Shown in pieces: positions 1 to 5,968 of a stretch of 8,063 nt of DNA. Position 1 is the first letter of the stretch. Every line of letters starts with the position of its first letter. The translations under genes were made by a program, and so were the position numbers. The notes under the pieces were generated by a model that made no database searches, had not been told where the DNA came from, and was given only the letters and a program-made list of their open reading frames with translations. Source of the stretch: an uncultured Clostridia bacterium (GTDB lineage Bacteria > Bacillota > Clostridia > Oscillospirales > Acutalibacteraceae). The stretch spans positions 1-8,063 of the forward strand of contig CAMJHI010000092.1 of assembly GCA_946405475.1 (NCBI GenBank), given 5' to 3'.

Positions 1-992
1 ACGAATCCCGCCGCATCGACAATCAGCTCCGCGGCCGTTCCGGCCGTCAGGGCGACCCCGGCGAAAGCCGCTTCTTCCTCAGCTTTGACGACGACGTGAC
101 CCGCCTGTTCGGCGGCGAACGCGCCCAGAACATGCTCGAGCGGCTCAACGCGCCCGAGGACATGCCGCTGGATACCAAGATTTTCTCCAACATCGTCGAA
201 AACGCGCAGAAGAAGGTCGAAGGCCAGAACTTCGCCATTCGTAAAAACGTGCTGCAGTACGACGACGTGATGAACAAACAGCGCGAGCTGATCTATAAGC
301 AGCGCAATCAGGTGCTTGACGGCGACGAGCTCAAGCCCGCGCTGATCAAAATGCTCGACGAGGATCTCAGCGAGATCGTCGACACCTATCTGCCCGCCTC
401 CGTGGGCGCGGAAGAGTGGAACCTGGAGGGGCTCAAAGCGGAGCTGACCGGCTGGCTGCTGCCGCCCGATTATGAATTGGGCGAGGTGACCGACCGCGCC
501 GACCTGCTCGACCGCCTCATTCAGATGGGTCACGACCGTTACGACGCGCGCGAGGCGCAGTTCGGCGACGAGATCACCCGCCTGCTCGAGCGCAAGATTT
601 TGCTTGACAACGTCGACGCCAAGTGGATGGATCACCTTGACGCCATGGATGAGCTCAAGCGCGGCATCGGCCTGCGCGCCTACGGCCAGAAGGATCCGGT
701 CGTCGTGTTCCGTTTTGAAAGCTACGACATGTTCGACGACATGACCCGTCAGATCCGCATGGACACCATCCGCATGCTGCTCTCCGTTCAGGTCAGGACC
801 GAGGAGGACACCAAGCGCGAGCAGAAGGTGAAGGTCACGGGCACCAACGCCGGCGGCGACACCACCGAAAAGAAGCGCCCCGTGCGCAAATCCGCCTCGC
901 AGAAGGTCGGCCCGAACGATCCCTGCCCCTGCGGCAGCGGCAAAAAATACAAAAAGTGCTGCGGCGACCCGACCAAAATCACCAAAGACTGA
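1..992 (+). CDS. secA: Preprotein translocase ATPase SecA, C-terminal part (5' end outside window)
   Basis: SecA is the motor ATPase that pushes unfolded preproteins through the SecYEG channel at the cytoplasmic membrane. The reading frame is open from the first full codon at position 3. It begins in the end of the second nucleotide-binding fold, at the stretch ESRRIDNQLRGRSGRQGDPG, which contains the conserved RGRSGRQGD motif. The helical scaffold region follows at about 610-740 (WMDHLDAMDELKRGIGLRAY, then the QKDP and FESYDMF segments). A variable basic linker follows at 800-905. The end is a complete SEC-C metal-binding motif at 924-962 (CPCGSGKKYKKCC), which normally holds one zinc and contacts lipids or SecB-like partners. 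The SEC-C tail and general match point to the housekeeping SecA1 rather than an accessory SecA2. About 329 residues are present, so the first 500 or so codons of a usual SecA lie upstream. There is no terminator before the next gene, which starts 14 nt after the TGA. Confidence 0.97.
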   Translation, partial: ESRRIDNQLRGRSGRQGDPGESRFFLSFDDDVTRLFGGERAQNMLERLNAPEDMPLDTKIFSNIVENAQKKVEGQNFAIRKNVLQYDDVMNKQRELIYKQRNQVLDGDELKPALIKMLDEDLSEIVDTYLPASVGAEEWNLEGLKAELTGWLLPPDYELGEVTDRADLLDRLIQMGHDRYDAREAQFGDEITRLLERKILLDNVDAKWMDHLDAMDELKRGIGLRAYGQKDPVVVFRFESYDMFDDMTRQIRMDTIRMLLSVQVRTEEDTKREQKVKVTGTNAGGDTTEKKRPVRKSASQKVGPNDPCPCGSGKKYKKCCGDPTKITKD

Positions 993-1006
993 ACCGGGGT
1001 GTTGTT

Positions 1007-2368
1007 GTGAACCCTTTCTTCAACGAATTGCGGCAAAAGAACCCGACCTTTTCCTTTAACGGCTATTCCGCCGTGCGCGGCGAACAGGGCGTGACCGTCA
1101 CGTTCGATTTTGCGCTCGACGGCGTGTGCGAATTCCACCCGACCACCACCGTTTTCACCGACAATCTGGAGCTGATCAACGATTTTGATTCCCCTTCCGC
1201 GCAAAGCATTTTGTTTGCGCTGGGCATGGTGGAGCTGGTCAGCTACTGGAAAGCCTCCTGCCCGCCCACCGTGCTCGTGCGCTGCGGGCGGCTGAGCGAC
1301 GAGGACGCGCTGTGGTGGAAAAAGCTGTGGTGGGGGGGTTTAGGCGAATTCTTCTACCGCAACCAGATCGAAACCGACTTTGATTCGTTCGTTCAGATCA
1401 AAAGCGAGGGCGACTCCCCCGTGTGGCAGGGCTGCCGCTTGAGCGGGATCAGCCTTGTGCCCGTGGGCGGCGGCAAGGACAGCGACGTGACGCTCTCGCT
1501 CCTCGCCGATCAGAAGGACAAACTCAAATGCTTCACCGTCAACGATCAGCTCGCCCGCACGCAGGGCGTGCTGGCCGCCGGCTTGCGGGAAAGCGACATC
1601 GTGCGCACCAAGCGCATCATCGCGCCCGAGCTGCTGGAGCTCAACCGGCAGGGCTATCTCAACGGGCACACGCCGTTTTCCGCCATCGTCGGCTTTTTGG
1701 GGCTTTACTGCGCTTACCTCATCGGTGCGCAGAACCTCGTTCTTTCCAACGAAAGCAGCGCCAACGAGGCGAGCGTGGCGGGGCAGGCGGTCAACCACCA
1801 ATATTCCAAATCCTACGAATTCGAGCAGGATCTCAACCGCTATATCCAGACGCATTTCGGCGGCTTCGCCCGCTATTTCAGCCTGCTGCGCTGCTTTAAC
1901 GAACTGCAGATCGCCGCGCGCTTTGCCGCGCTGAAGCAATATCACAAGGTTTTCGTCAGCTGCAACGCGGGCAGCAAGCAGAACATCTGGTGCGGCCGCT
2001 GCGCGAAATGCCTGTTCGTTTATATCATCCTTTCGCCGTTCCTTTCGCCGGAAGAACTGAAAACCATTTTCGGTTCCGATCTGCTCAATCGGGAAGACCT
2101 GCGGGTGGATTTCATCGGTCTGACCGGTCAGAGCGAAAGCAAGCCGTTTGAATGCGTCGGCACCGTGCGCGAGGTGAACGCCGCTTTGACCGAGACCAGA
2201 CGGCAGTATATCGCCCGCGGCGATGAGCTGCCGCTGCTGCTGCGGGATTACGACGGCCATGAGCCGATCAAGCCGCTGCTGACGGAATACAACGAAGAAA
2301 ACGCGATCCCCGAAGAATTTCTGTCATATACAAAGGAAATGTACGCTTATGTATCAGGCCTTAGTTGA
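1007..2368 (+). CDS. murL: MurL-type UDP-MurNAc-L-Ala-L-Glu epimerase
   Basis: This is recognised as MurL, the enzyme described in Xanthomonas that inverts the terminal L-Glu of UDP-MurNAc-L-Ala-L-Glu to D-Glu, using ATP (released as AMP and PPi). It acts in the cytoplasm during peptidoglycan precursor synthesis. Visible features in the 453-residue product are: an N-terminal domain with a FSFNGYSA-like opening; a PP-loop-like nucleotide site, GGGKDS, at residues 154-159 where related N-type ATP pyrophosphatases have SGGxDS; a central NESSANE segment; and a cysteine cluster CGRCAKC at residues 329-335 followed by a hydrophobic helix. Length is as expected for the family. The GTG at 1007 is chosen as start because GGGG at 996-999 sits 7 nt upstream. 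A longer frame from 956 would overlap the secA zinc site. The assignment is strongly supported by the next gene, a MurD2-like ligase that overlaps it by 20 nt. An unrelated PP-loop function such as QueC is less likely. Confidence 0.85.
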   Translation: MNPFFNELRQKNPTFSFNGYSAVRGEQGVTVTFDFALDGVCEFHPTTTVFTDNLELINDFDSPSAQSILFALGMVELVSYWKASCPPTVLVRCGRLSDEDALWWKKLWWGGLGEFFYRNQIETDFDSFVQIKSEGDSPVWQGCRLSGISLVPVGGGKDSDVTLSLLADQKDKLKCFTVNDQLARTQGVLAAGLRESDIVRTKRIIAPELLELNRQGYLNGHTPFSAIVGFLGLYCAYLIGAQNLVLSNESSANEASVAGQAVNHQYSKSYEFEQDLNRYIQTHFGGFARYFSLLRCFNELQIAARFAALKQYHKVFVSCNAGSKQNIWCGRCAKCLFVYIILSPFLSPEELKTIFGSDLLNREDLRVDFIGLTGQSESKPFECVGTVREVNAALTETRRQYIARGDELPLLLRDYDGHEPIKPLLTEYNEENAIPEEFLSYTKEMYAYVSGLS

Positions 2369-3656
2369 TTTTTTCAAAGACAAACGCACGCTCATCCTCG
2401 GCTACGGGCGCGAGGGTAAGGCGACGCTGGCCTTTTTGCGCCGGTATTATCCCGACGTCCGCTTCGCCGTGGCCGACAAAAAGCAGGTGACGGTGGCGGA
2501 TGACAACGTCGAATTGATCTGCGGCGAGCATTACCTTGACCGCCTCAACGAGTTCGACATCGTCATGCAAAGCCCCGGCATTTCCCTGCGCGACGTGACG
2601 GTCGGCGAAAACACCGTCATCACGGGCGAAATGGATCTGTTTTTGCGCTTCGTGCCGTGCCGAAAAATCGGCATCACCGGTACGAAAGGCAAAACCACGA
2701 CCACCACGCTCATTTATCAGATGCTCTGCGCGGGCGGCGTGCCCTGCATGATCATGGGCAACATCGGCACGCCCGTGTTTGAAAGCCTGGACGAGATCGC
2801 GGGCAAGACCGCCGTGATCGAAATGAGCTGCCATCAGCTCGAGTTTGCTCACGCCTCGCCCGACGTCGCCGTGCTCACCAACGTCTACCCCGAGCACCTC
2901 GATCATTACAACGGCTTTGCCGGTTACGTCAACGCCAAGCTGAACATCGTGCGCTATCAGAAGGAAACCGATCTGTTCATTTCCAACGCCGACCAGCCGC
3001 TTAGCGATATCATCGGCGATGAAGGCTTCATCCGTTCCCGCCGTCAGTTCGTGAGCAAAAACGAATACAAAACCGATCCGTTTTTCGCTTCGCTCGTCGG
3101 CCATAACGAGAACCTGCCCGGCGAACAGCAGTGGCAGGATATCTTCTTCGCCGCCGCCGCCGTGCGGGAACTGGGCGTGAAAGACGAAGCGATCAAAAAA
3201 GCGGTGGACGATTTCGGCGGTATCGAGCACCGGCTGGAAAAATTCGCCGTCAAAAACGGCATTGCGTTTTATGACGACGCCATCGCCACCATCCCCACCG
3301 CCGCCATCGGCAACGTGCGGGCGCTGGGCAACGTGGGCACGCTCATCGTGGGCGGGCTCGACCGCGGGCTGGATTACACCCAGTTCGTGAAAGATTTGAG
3401 CGAGAGCGGCATCGACAATTTGCTGTGCATGCCCGAAACGGGCTACGCCATCGCCGACGAAATGGCGCAGTACGACACGCCTGTTCACGTGGAAAAGTGT
3501 GAAACGCTGGAGCTGGCCGTTGAACGCAGCTTTAAGCTAACAAAACCGGGCAAGAGCTGCCTGCTTTCGCCCGCGGCGGCGAGCTACAACCGCTATAAAA
3601 ACTTTGAAGAAAAGGGCAACGCCTTCAAAAAGCTGGTGGCGGACTATGACGGCTGA
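2349..3656 (+). CDS. murD2: MurD2-type UDP-MurNAc-L-alanine--L-glutamate ligase
   Basis: This is a Mur ligase of the MurD branch, 435 residues, near the canonical length. In order it shows: an N-terminal UDP-binding Rossmann domain (LILGYGREGKA, residues about 15-25); the ATP-binding loop GTKGKTTT at 111-118; the central-domain motif around TNVYPEHLDHYNGF with the following AKLNIV lysine, the usual carbamylated-lysine region; and a C-terminal glutamate-binding domain with GGLDRG (335-340) and SPAAASYNRYKNFEEKG (from 407). The usual MurD motif DSKATN is replaced by YDDAIATIP at 308-316, which sets it apart from ordinary MurD. Paired with MurL, the expected reaction is ATP-dependent addition of L-Glu, rather than D-Glu, to UDP-MurNAc-L-Ala. 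The ATG at 2349 lies inside the end of murL and has AAAGGA at 2332-2337 upstream, suggesting translational coupling. Canonical D-Glu-adding MurD is the main alternative; substrate choice is inferred from context and the altered motif. Confidence 0.85.
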   Translation: MYQALVDFFKDKRTLILGYGREGKATLAFLRRYYPDVRFAVADKKQVTVADDNVELICGEHYLDRLNEFDIVMQSPGISLRDVTVGENTVITGEMDLFLRFVPCRKIGITGTKGKTTTTTLIYQMLCAGGVPCMIMGNIGTPVFESLDEIAGKTAVIEMSCHQLEFAHASPDVAVLTNVYPEHLDHYNGFAGYVNAKLNIVRYQKETDLFISNADQPLSDIIGDEGFIRSRRQFVSKNEYKTDPFFASLVGHNENLPGEQQWQDIFFAAAAVRELGVKDEAIKKAVDDFGGIEHRLEKFAVKNGIAFYDDAIATIPTAAIGNVRALGNVGTLIVGGLDRGLDYTQFVKDLSESGIDNLLCMPETGYAIADEMAQYDTPVHVEKCETLELAVERSFKLTKPGKSCLLSPAAASYNRYKNFEEKGNAFKKLVADYDG

Positions 3657-4140
3657 AGAACTGCTGGCAAGTGAAAAAGCGTTGGGCGCGCAGATCGACC
3701 GCCTCACCGCCGAGGACCCGCAGACGGCGCTGACGTTTGTGGAAGCCCTGCTGAAAGAAAACGAGCCGCTGTTCGCTCCCGCCCGCGCGCCGAGCGCCTG
3801 TCTGGCGCGGCTGACGAGCCGGTTTCTGATGCACCGCAAAAACAAGGATCACATGGTCGGCTTCATCGCCGACAACGAATACTTGCGCACGGTTTATTTC
3901 GGGCGGCTGAACACCTACAAATATTCGCTCGTGTTCGTCGCCAAGCGCGTGATGCGAAAGGGCGACGCGGCTTTAAGCGCCGAACTGATCGGGCTGATGA
4001 AAAACAATCCGTTTCGTGACGACACGGCCGAAAGCTACAGCGAACGCTTTTCGTGGGATTTTATCCGCCGGAAGATCATCGCCTCGCAGGAAGAATACCT
4101 GAAGCTCAGCGACGAGATTTTAGCGTTGCTCAAAGAGTAA
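3646..4140 (+). CDS. Unrecognised 164-residue protein, third gene of the murL-murD2 cluster
   Basis: I do not recognise this protein. The product is soluble-looking and mostly helical, rich in Glu, Lys, Arg and Leu, with no signal peptide, no membrane segment and no cysteine pair that would suggest metal binding. Recognisable stretches are an acidic, Leu-rich N-terminus (residues 1-40), a basic FLMHRKNKDHM segment (about 60-70), an aromatic YFGRLNTYKYSLVF segment (about 84-97), and a charged C-terminus ending in EILALLKE. The ATG at 3646 overlaps the end of murD2 by 11 nt. An in-frame start at 3604 would overlap much more and lacks a better ribosome site, so 3646 is preferred. The overlap implies that it is co-translated with the two glutamate-epimerisation enzymes, so a role linked to that pathway is possible but is only inference. 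No terminator hairpin with a T-run follows directly. Confidence 0.75.
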   Translation: MTAEELLASEKALGAQIDRLTAEDPQTALTFVEALLKENEPLFAPARAPSACLARLTSRFLMHRKNKDHMVGFIADNEYLRTVYFGRLNTYKYSLVFVAKRVMRKGDAALSAELIGLMKNNPFRDDTAESYSERFSWDFIRRKIIASQEEYLKLSDEILALLKE

Positions 4141-4298
4141 GCGTAACGCAAAAAGAGTAAAAGTTTCGATCAAACCTTTTCAAAGGTTTGCGGATTCCAA
4201 ACGCCGACCGCAGTCGGCGAACCCTCGCCGGGGGTTCCCCGGCGCGAAGCGCGAATGATCGATCTTTCGTGATGCGCGAAACATGATGAGCGCAAGAA
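4141..4298. repeat. Gene-free spacer of consecutive hairpins (REP-like element)
   Basis: This spacer between the mur trio and ttcA has no credible gene but contains successive perfect or nearly perfect palindromes. They are: CAAACCTTT/AAAGGTTTG at 4171-4190 (9 bp if the loop is 2 nt, more realistically 8 bp with a 4-nt loop); GCCGAC/GTCGGC at 4203-4218 (6 bp, loop CGCA); CGCCGGGG/CCCCGGCG at 4226-4244 (8 bp, loop GTT); and TTTCGTG/CGCGAAA at 4265-4281 (7 bp with one G-T wobble, loop ATG). None is followed by a run of Ts, so they do not look like ordinary intrinsic terminators. The density and symmetry resemble interspersed palindromic repeats of Clostridia genomes, or an untranslated structured leader of ttcA. 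The window alone cannot decide between these. No convincing promoter was found here. Confidence 0.6.
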
Positions 4299-4340
4299 AA
4301 GGAGGAGCGATCCGGCCGAAAACCCGGGTCGCGCGGCGAT
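4299..4340 (+). promoter_or_regulatory. Strong SD separated from the ttcA start by a hairpin
   Basis: AAGGAGGAG at 4299-4307 is the best ribosome-binding sequence in the area but lies about 34 nt from the ttcA ATG, too far for normal initiation. In that reading frame no alternative ATG, GTG, TTG or CTG occurs between the SD and 4341. The gap contains an 8-bp inverted repeat, CGATCCGG (4308-4315) and CCGGGTCG (4324-4331), with one G-T wobble and an 8-nt loop. Folding it starts directly after the SD and leaves only 9 nt (4332-4340) before the ATG, restoring a normal distance. SD-to-AUG bridging by a hairpin is known from phage T4 gene 38. Here it is read from sequence only. Confidence 0.6.
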
Positions 4341-5078
4341 ATGCAAAAACTGATGAGTCATATGCGCTCGGCCATGCAGCAATACAACATGATCGAAGAG
4401 GGCGACCGGGTGGCGGTCGGCCTGTCCGGTGGGAAGGACAGCGTCGCCATGCTTGTCGCCCTTGCCAATCTGCGCCGGTTTTACCCCAAGCATTTCGATC
4501 TGACCGCCATCACGCTCGACCCGTGTTTTAACAACGAGCCGGGCGATTATTCCGCGCTGCAAACGCTGTGCGACGAGCTGGAAATTCCCTATATCCTCAA
4601 ACGCACCGAATTGGGCAAGGTGATTTTTGAAACGCGAAAGGAAAAGAATCCTTGCAGCCTGTGCGCCCGCATGCGCCGCGGCGCGCTGCACGACGCCGCC
4701 AAGGCCGCCGGGTGCAACAAGCTGGCGCTGGGGCACCACATGGACGACGCCGCCGAGACCTTTTTGATGAACCTGTTCAACGGTGCGCATATCGGGTGCT
4801 TTTCTCCCGTTACTTATATGTCGCGCAAGGATATCACGGTGATCCGCCCCATGATCTTCTGCCGCGAGAGCGAGCCCGGACGCGTGTGCCGCAAGCTCGA
4901 GCTGCCCGTGGTCAAAAGCAAGTGCCCCGCCGACGGCGCGACCGAGCGCCAGCACGTCAAGGAGCTGCTCACCGCGCTGGAAAAGGATTACGGCGACGTG
5001 CGCTCCAAAATCATTTACGCCATGCAGGACAAGCACATTGACCGCTGGGGCGTGGGCGACGGGTATGAAAATTATTAA
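4341..5078 (+). CDS. TtcA-like tRNA 2-thiolation enzyme (PP-loop, iron-sulfur)
   Basis: This protein of the TtcA/TilS-like N-type ATP pyrophosphatase superfamily has 245 residues. TtcA activates a tRNA base as an adenylate and replaces its oxygen with sulfur (C32 to 2-thiocytidine in enterobacteria). Visible features are: the PP-loop SGGKDS at residues 29-34; CSLC at 105-108 followed by ARMRRGAL; the LALGHHMDDAAETFLMNLF segment typical of the family; and a third cysteine at 195 in VKSKCPADG. Two cysteines in CxxC plus one distal cysteine match the three-cysteine [4Fe-4S] ligation of E. coli TtcA. Whether the substrate here is C32 or another position is not visible, so no firm symbol is given. 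The start is the ATG at 4341, the first possible start after an in-frame stop at 4287. Its ribosome site is hairpin-bridged. The 3' end overlaps a GNAT fragment. Confidence 0.87.
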   Translation: MQKLMSHMRSAMQQYNMIEEGDRVAVGLSGGKDSVAMLVALANLRRFYPKHFDLTAITLDPCFNNEPGDYSALQTLCDELEIPYILKRTELGKVIFETRKEKNPCSLCARMRRGALHDAAKAAGCNKLALGHHMDDAAETFLMNLFNGAHIGCFSPVTYMSRKDITVIRPMIFCRESEPGRVCRKLELPVVKSKCPADGATERQHVKELLTALEKDYGDVRSKIIYAMQDKHIDRWGVGDGYENY

Positions 5079-5229
5079 ACAGATGCAAGATCGCTTCCCC
5101 GGAGAAATGACTTTGCAAATCTATCGGCATTTCGGCTTCACCGAATTTATCAAACATGGCCAAGAAACGTACCCGGACGGCACGACGATCGACGTGGATT
5201 ATTACGGAAAATCATTAAGCACGGAGTGA
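5065..5229 (+). pseudogene. C-terminal fragment of a GNAT acetyltransferase (duplicate of the tail of the 5969-6994 gene)
   Basis: A short open frame whose last 38 residues or so match the C-terminus of the double-GNAT protein downstream. From LQIYRHFGFTEF to YYGKSL, 27 of 35 positions are identical to LKIYRHFGFTDF to YYGKRL, without gaps. At DNA level the two share an exact 20-nt run (5125-5144 and 6884-6903) and an exact 17-nt run (5191-5207 and 6950-6966) at the same offset of 1759 nt. The acetyl-CoA-binding part of the fold is absent, so it cannot be an active acetyltransferase. The frame could be translated from the ATG at 5065, overlapping the end of ttcA by 14 nt, or from the ATG at 5107 with GGAG just upstream. 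The residues before about 5113 have no visible GNAT match. Most likely it is the remnant of a lost GNAT gene. Expression as a small peptide cannot be excluded. Confidence 0.8.
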
Positions 5230-5239
5230 AAGAGGGATT

Positions 5240-5716
5240 GTGTTGAGGATCAGAGAGGCGGAAAGCAAAGATATACCGAGCCTCGCTCCCCTGTTTGAGG
5301 CTCTGAATCAAATCCACATCAACAACCGACCCGATATTTTCGCCGCCGGAGAGAATCCCTGCGACGAAAAACGGATCAAAAAGCTGCTCAAAGAGAAAAA
5401 CAAAAAGATTTTTATTGCCGAGCAGAACGGCGAACTGATCGGGCTGTGTTCGTTTACACTGAATCAAAACGCCTATCAAACGCAAAAACGGCAGATTTTT
5501 CTGGATGCCATGTTCGTTTCGCCGCCATACCGCCGCCGGGGCGTTGCCAAAGCGCTGCTGGAATCGCTGAAATCGTTCGCGCAGGCGGAACAGGTGGAAA
5601 AAATCGATCTGGCGGTCTGGAGCTTTAACCGCGAAGCGCAGCAATTTTATGAAGCCTTCGGCTTTACAGAGCAGAGAAAAATTTTGGAAATTGAAATCAA
5701 GAAAGCCGCCGAGTGA
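5240..5716 (+). CDS. GNAT-family N-acetyltransferase, single domain
   Basis: A 158-residue GCN5-related acetyltransferase, the normal size for a one-domain member. The opening LRIREAESKDIPSL is the typical first strand and helix. FIAEQNGELIGLCSF is the central strand pair. FVSPPYRRRGVAKALLE (residues 92-108) is motif A, with the R-x-x-G-x-A acetyl-CoA pyrophosphate loop at 98-103. WSFNREAQQFYEAFGFTEQRK is the usual C-terminal NxxAxxFYxxxGF signature. The substrate is not deducible; ribosomal-protein, amino-acid or drug acetylation are all possible in the family. The frame starts with GTG at 5240, 3 nt after AGAGGG (5231-5236), or with TTG at 5243, which has a better 6-nt spacing and gives a conventional MRIREA start. 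It lies 10 nt after the GNAT fragment and may be cotranscribed with ttcA. It has no close relationship to the fragment's sequence. Confidence 0.88.
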   Translation: MLRIREAESKDIPSLAPLFEALNQIHINNRPDIFAAGENPCDEKRIKKLLKEKNKKIFIAEQNGELIGLCSFTLNQNAYQTQKRQIFLDAMFVSPPYRRRGVAKALLESLKSFAQAEQVEKIDLAVWSFNREAQQFYEAFGFTEQRKILEIEIKKAAE

Positions 5717-5968
5717 CAGCCAAAAGAGGCTTTCGACCGCGGCACGCAAATCGGTTCAAACGGCAGGGCAAGCAAGAATGTTTGCCGCAAAGTCAAATGC
5801 CGCCAACGGCTTCCCACTGCAGGACACACCTTCTTGCGCGCCGCAAAGTCAACTGTCGGTTCGACTTACTTGCCTGACGGCAACCCACCTCCCTCGGAGA
5901 GGGAGGCTTTTTTGCACGCATTCTTGCGTGCCGCCGCAACGCAAAGCATCGTTGATTGAGAGGTGATT
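5717..5968. repeat. Spacer with degenerate direct repeats and small hairpins
   Basis: About 250 nt without a credible gene. The 12-nt unit CCGCAAAGTCAA occurs exactly at 5785-5796 and 5841-5852. The wider units also resemble each other, and TTCTTGCG followed by GCCGC is seen at 5831-5845 and 5921-5935. Three small hairpins follow in tandem: GTCG/CGAC at 5855-5865, TTGCC/GGCAA at 5870-5883, and the terminator stem at 5888-5906. This looks like a decayed or composite intergenic repeat of the sort scattered in Clostridia genomes, but copies elsewhere cannot be seen from here. Confidence 0.5.
5888..5913 (+). terminator. Intrinsic terminator after the GNAT gene
   Basis: A perfect 8-bp stem CCTCCCTC/GAGGGAGG with a GGA loop (5888-5906) is followed by C and six Ts (5908-5913). 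This is a conventional Rho-independent terminator for + strand transcripts. It would end the transcript carrying ttcA and the single-domain GNAT, and it separates them from the double-GNAT gene. Confidence 0.8.

Noticed and set aside
956..1006. Upstream extension of murL starting inside secA
   Set aside because: It would overlap the secA zinc-binding codons and adds residues unlike the MurL family; GTG at 1007 has its own SD-like GGGG.
2361..3488. 375-codon open frame on the minus strand opposite murD2
   Set aside because: The + strand frame carries every Mur ligase motif; the antisense product is low-complexity-like and has no domain.
4255..4290. Promoter for ttcA around TCGATC and CATGAT
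   Set aside because: Both boxes match the sigma-A consensus poorly and overlap a hairpin; not supportable.
4283..4531. Short + strand frame starting near the AAGGAGG site before ttcA
   Set aside because: Its ATG lies before the SD, not after it; the product is an Arg/Gly-rich frame shadow of ttcA.
4170..5036. 288-codon open frame on the minus strand opposite ttcA
   Set aside because: It is an antisense shadow of a GC-rich gene with clear TtcA motifs on the + strand; its own translation is His/Ala/Gly-rich without any recognisable domain and runs into the hairpin repeats.
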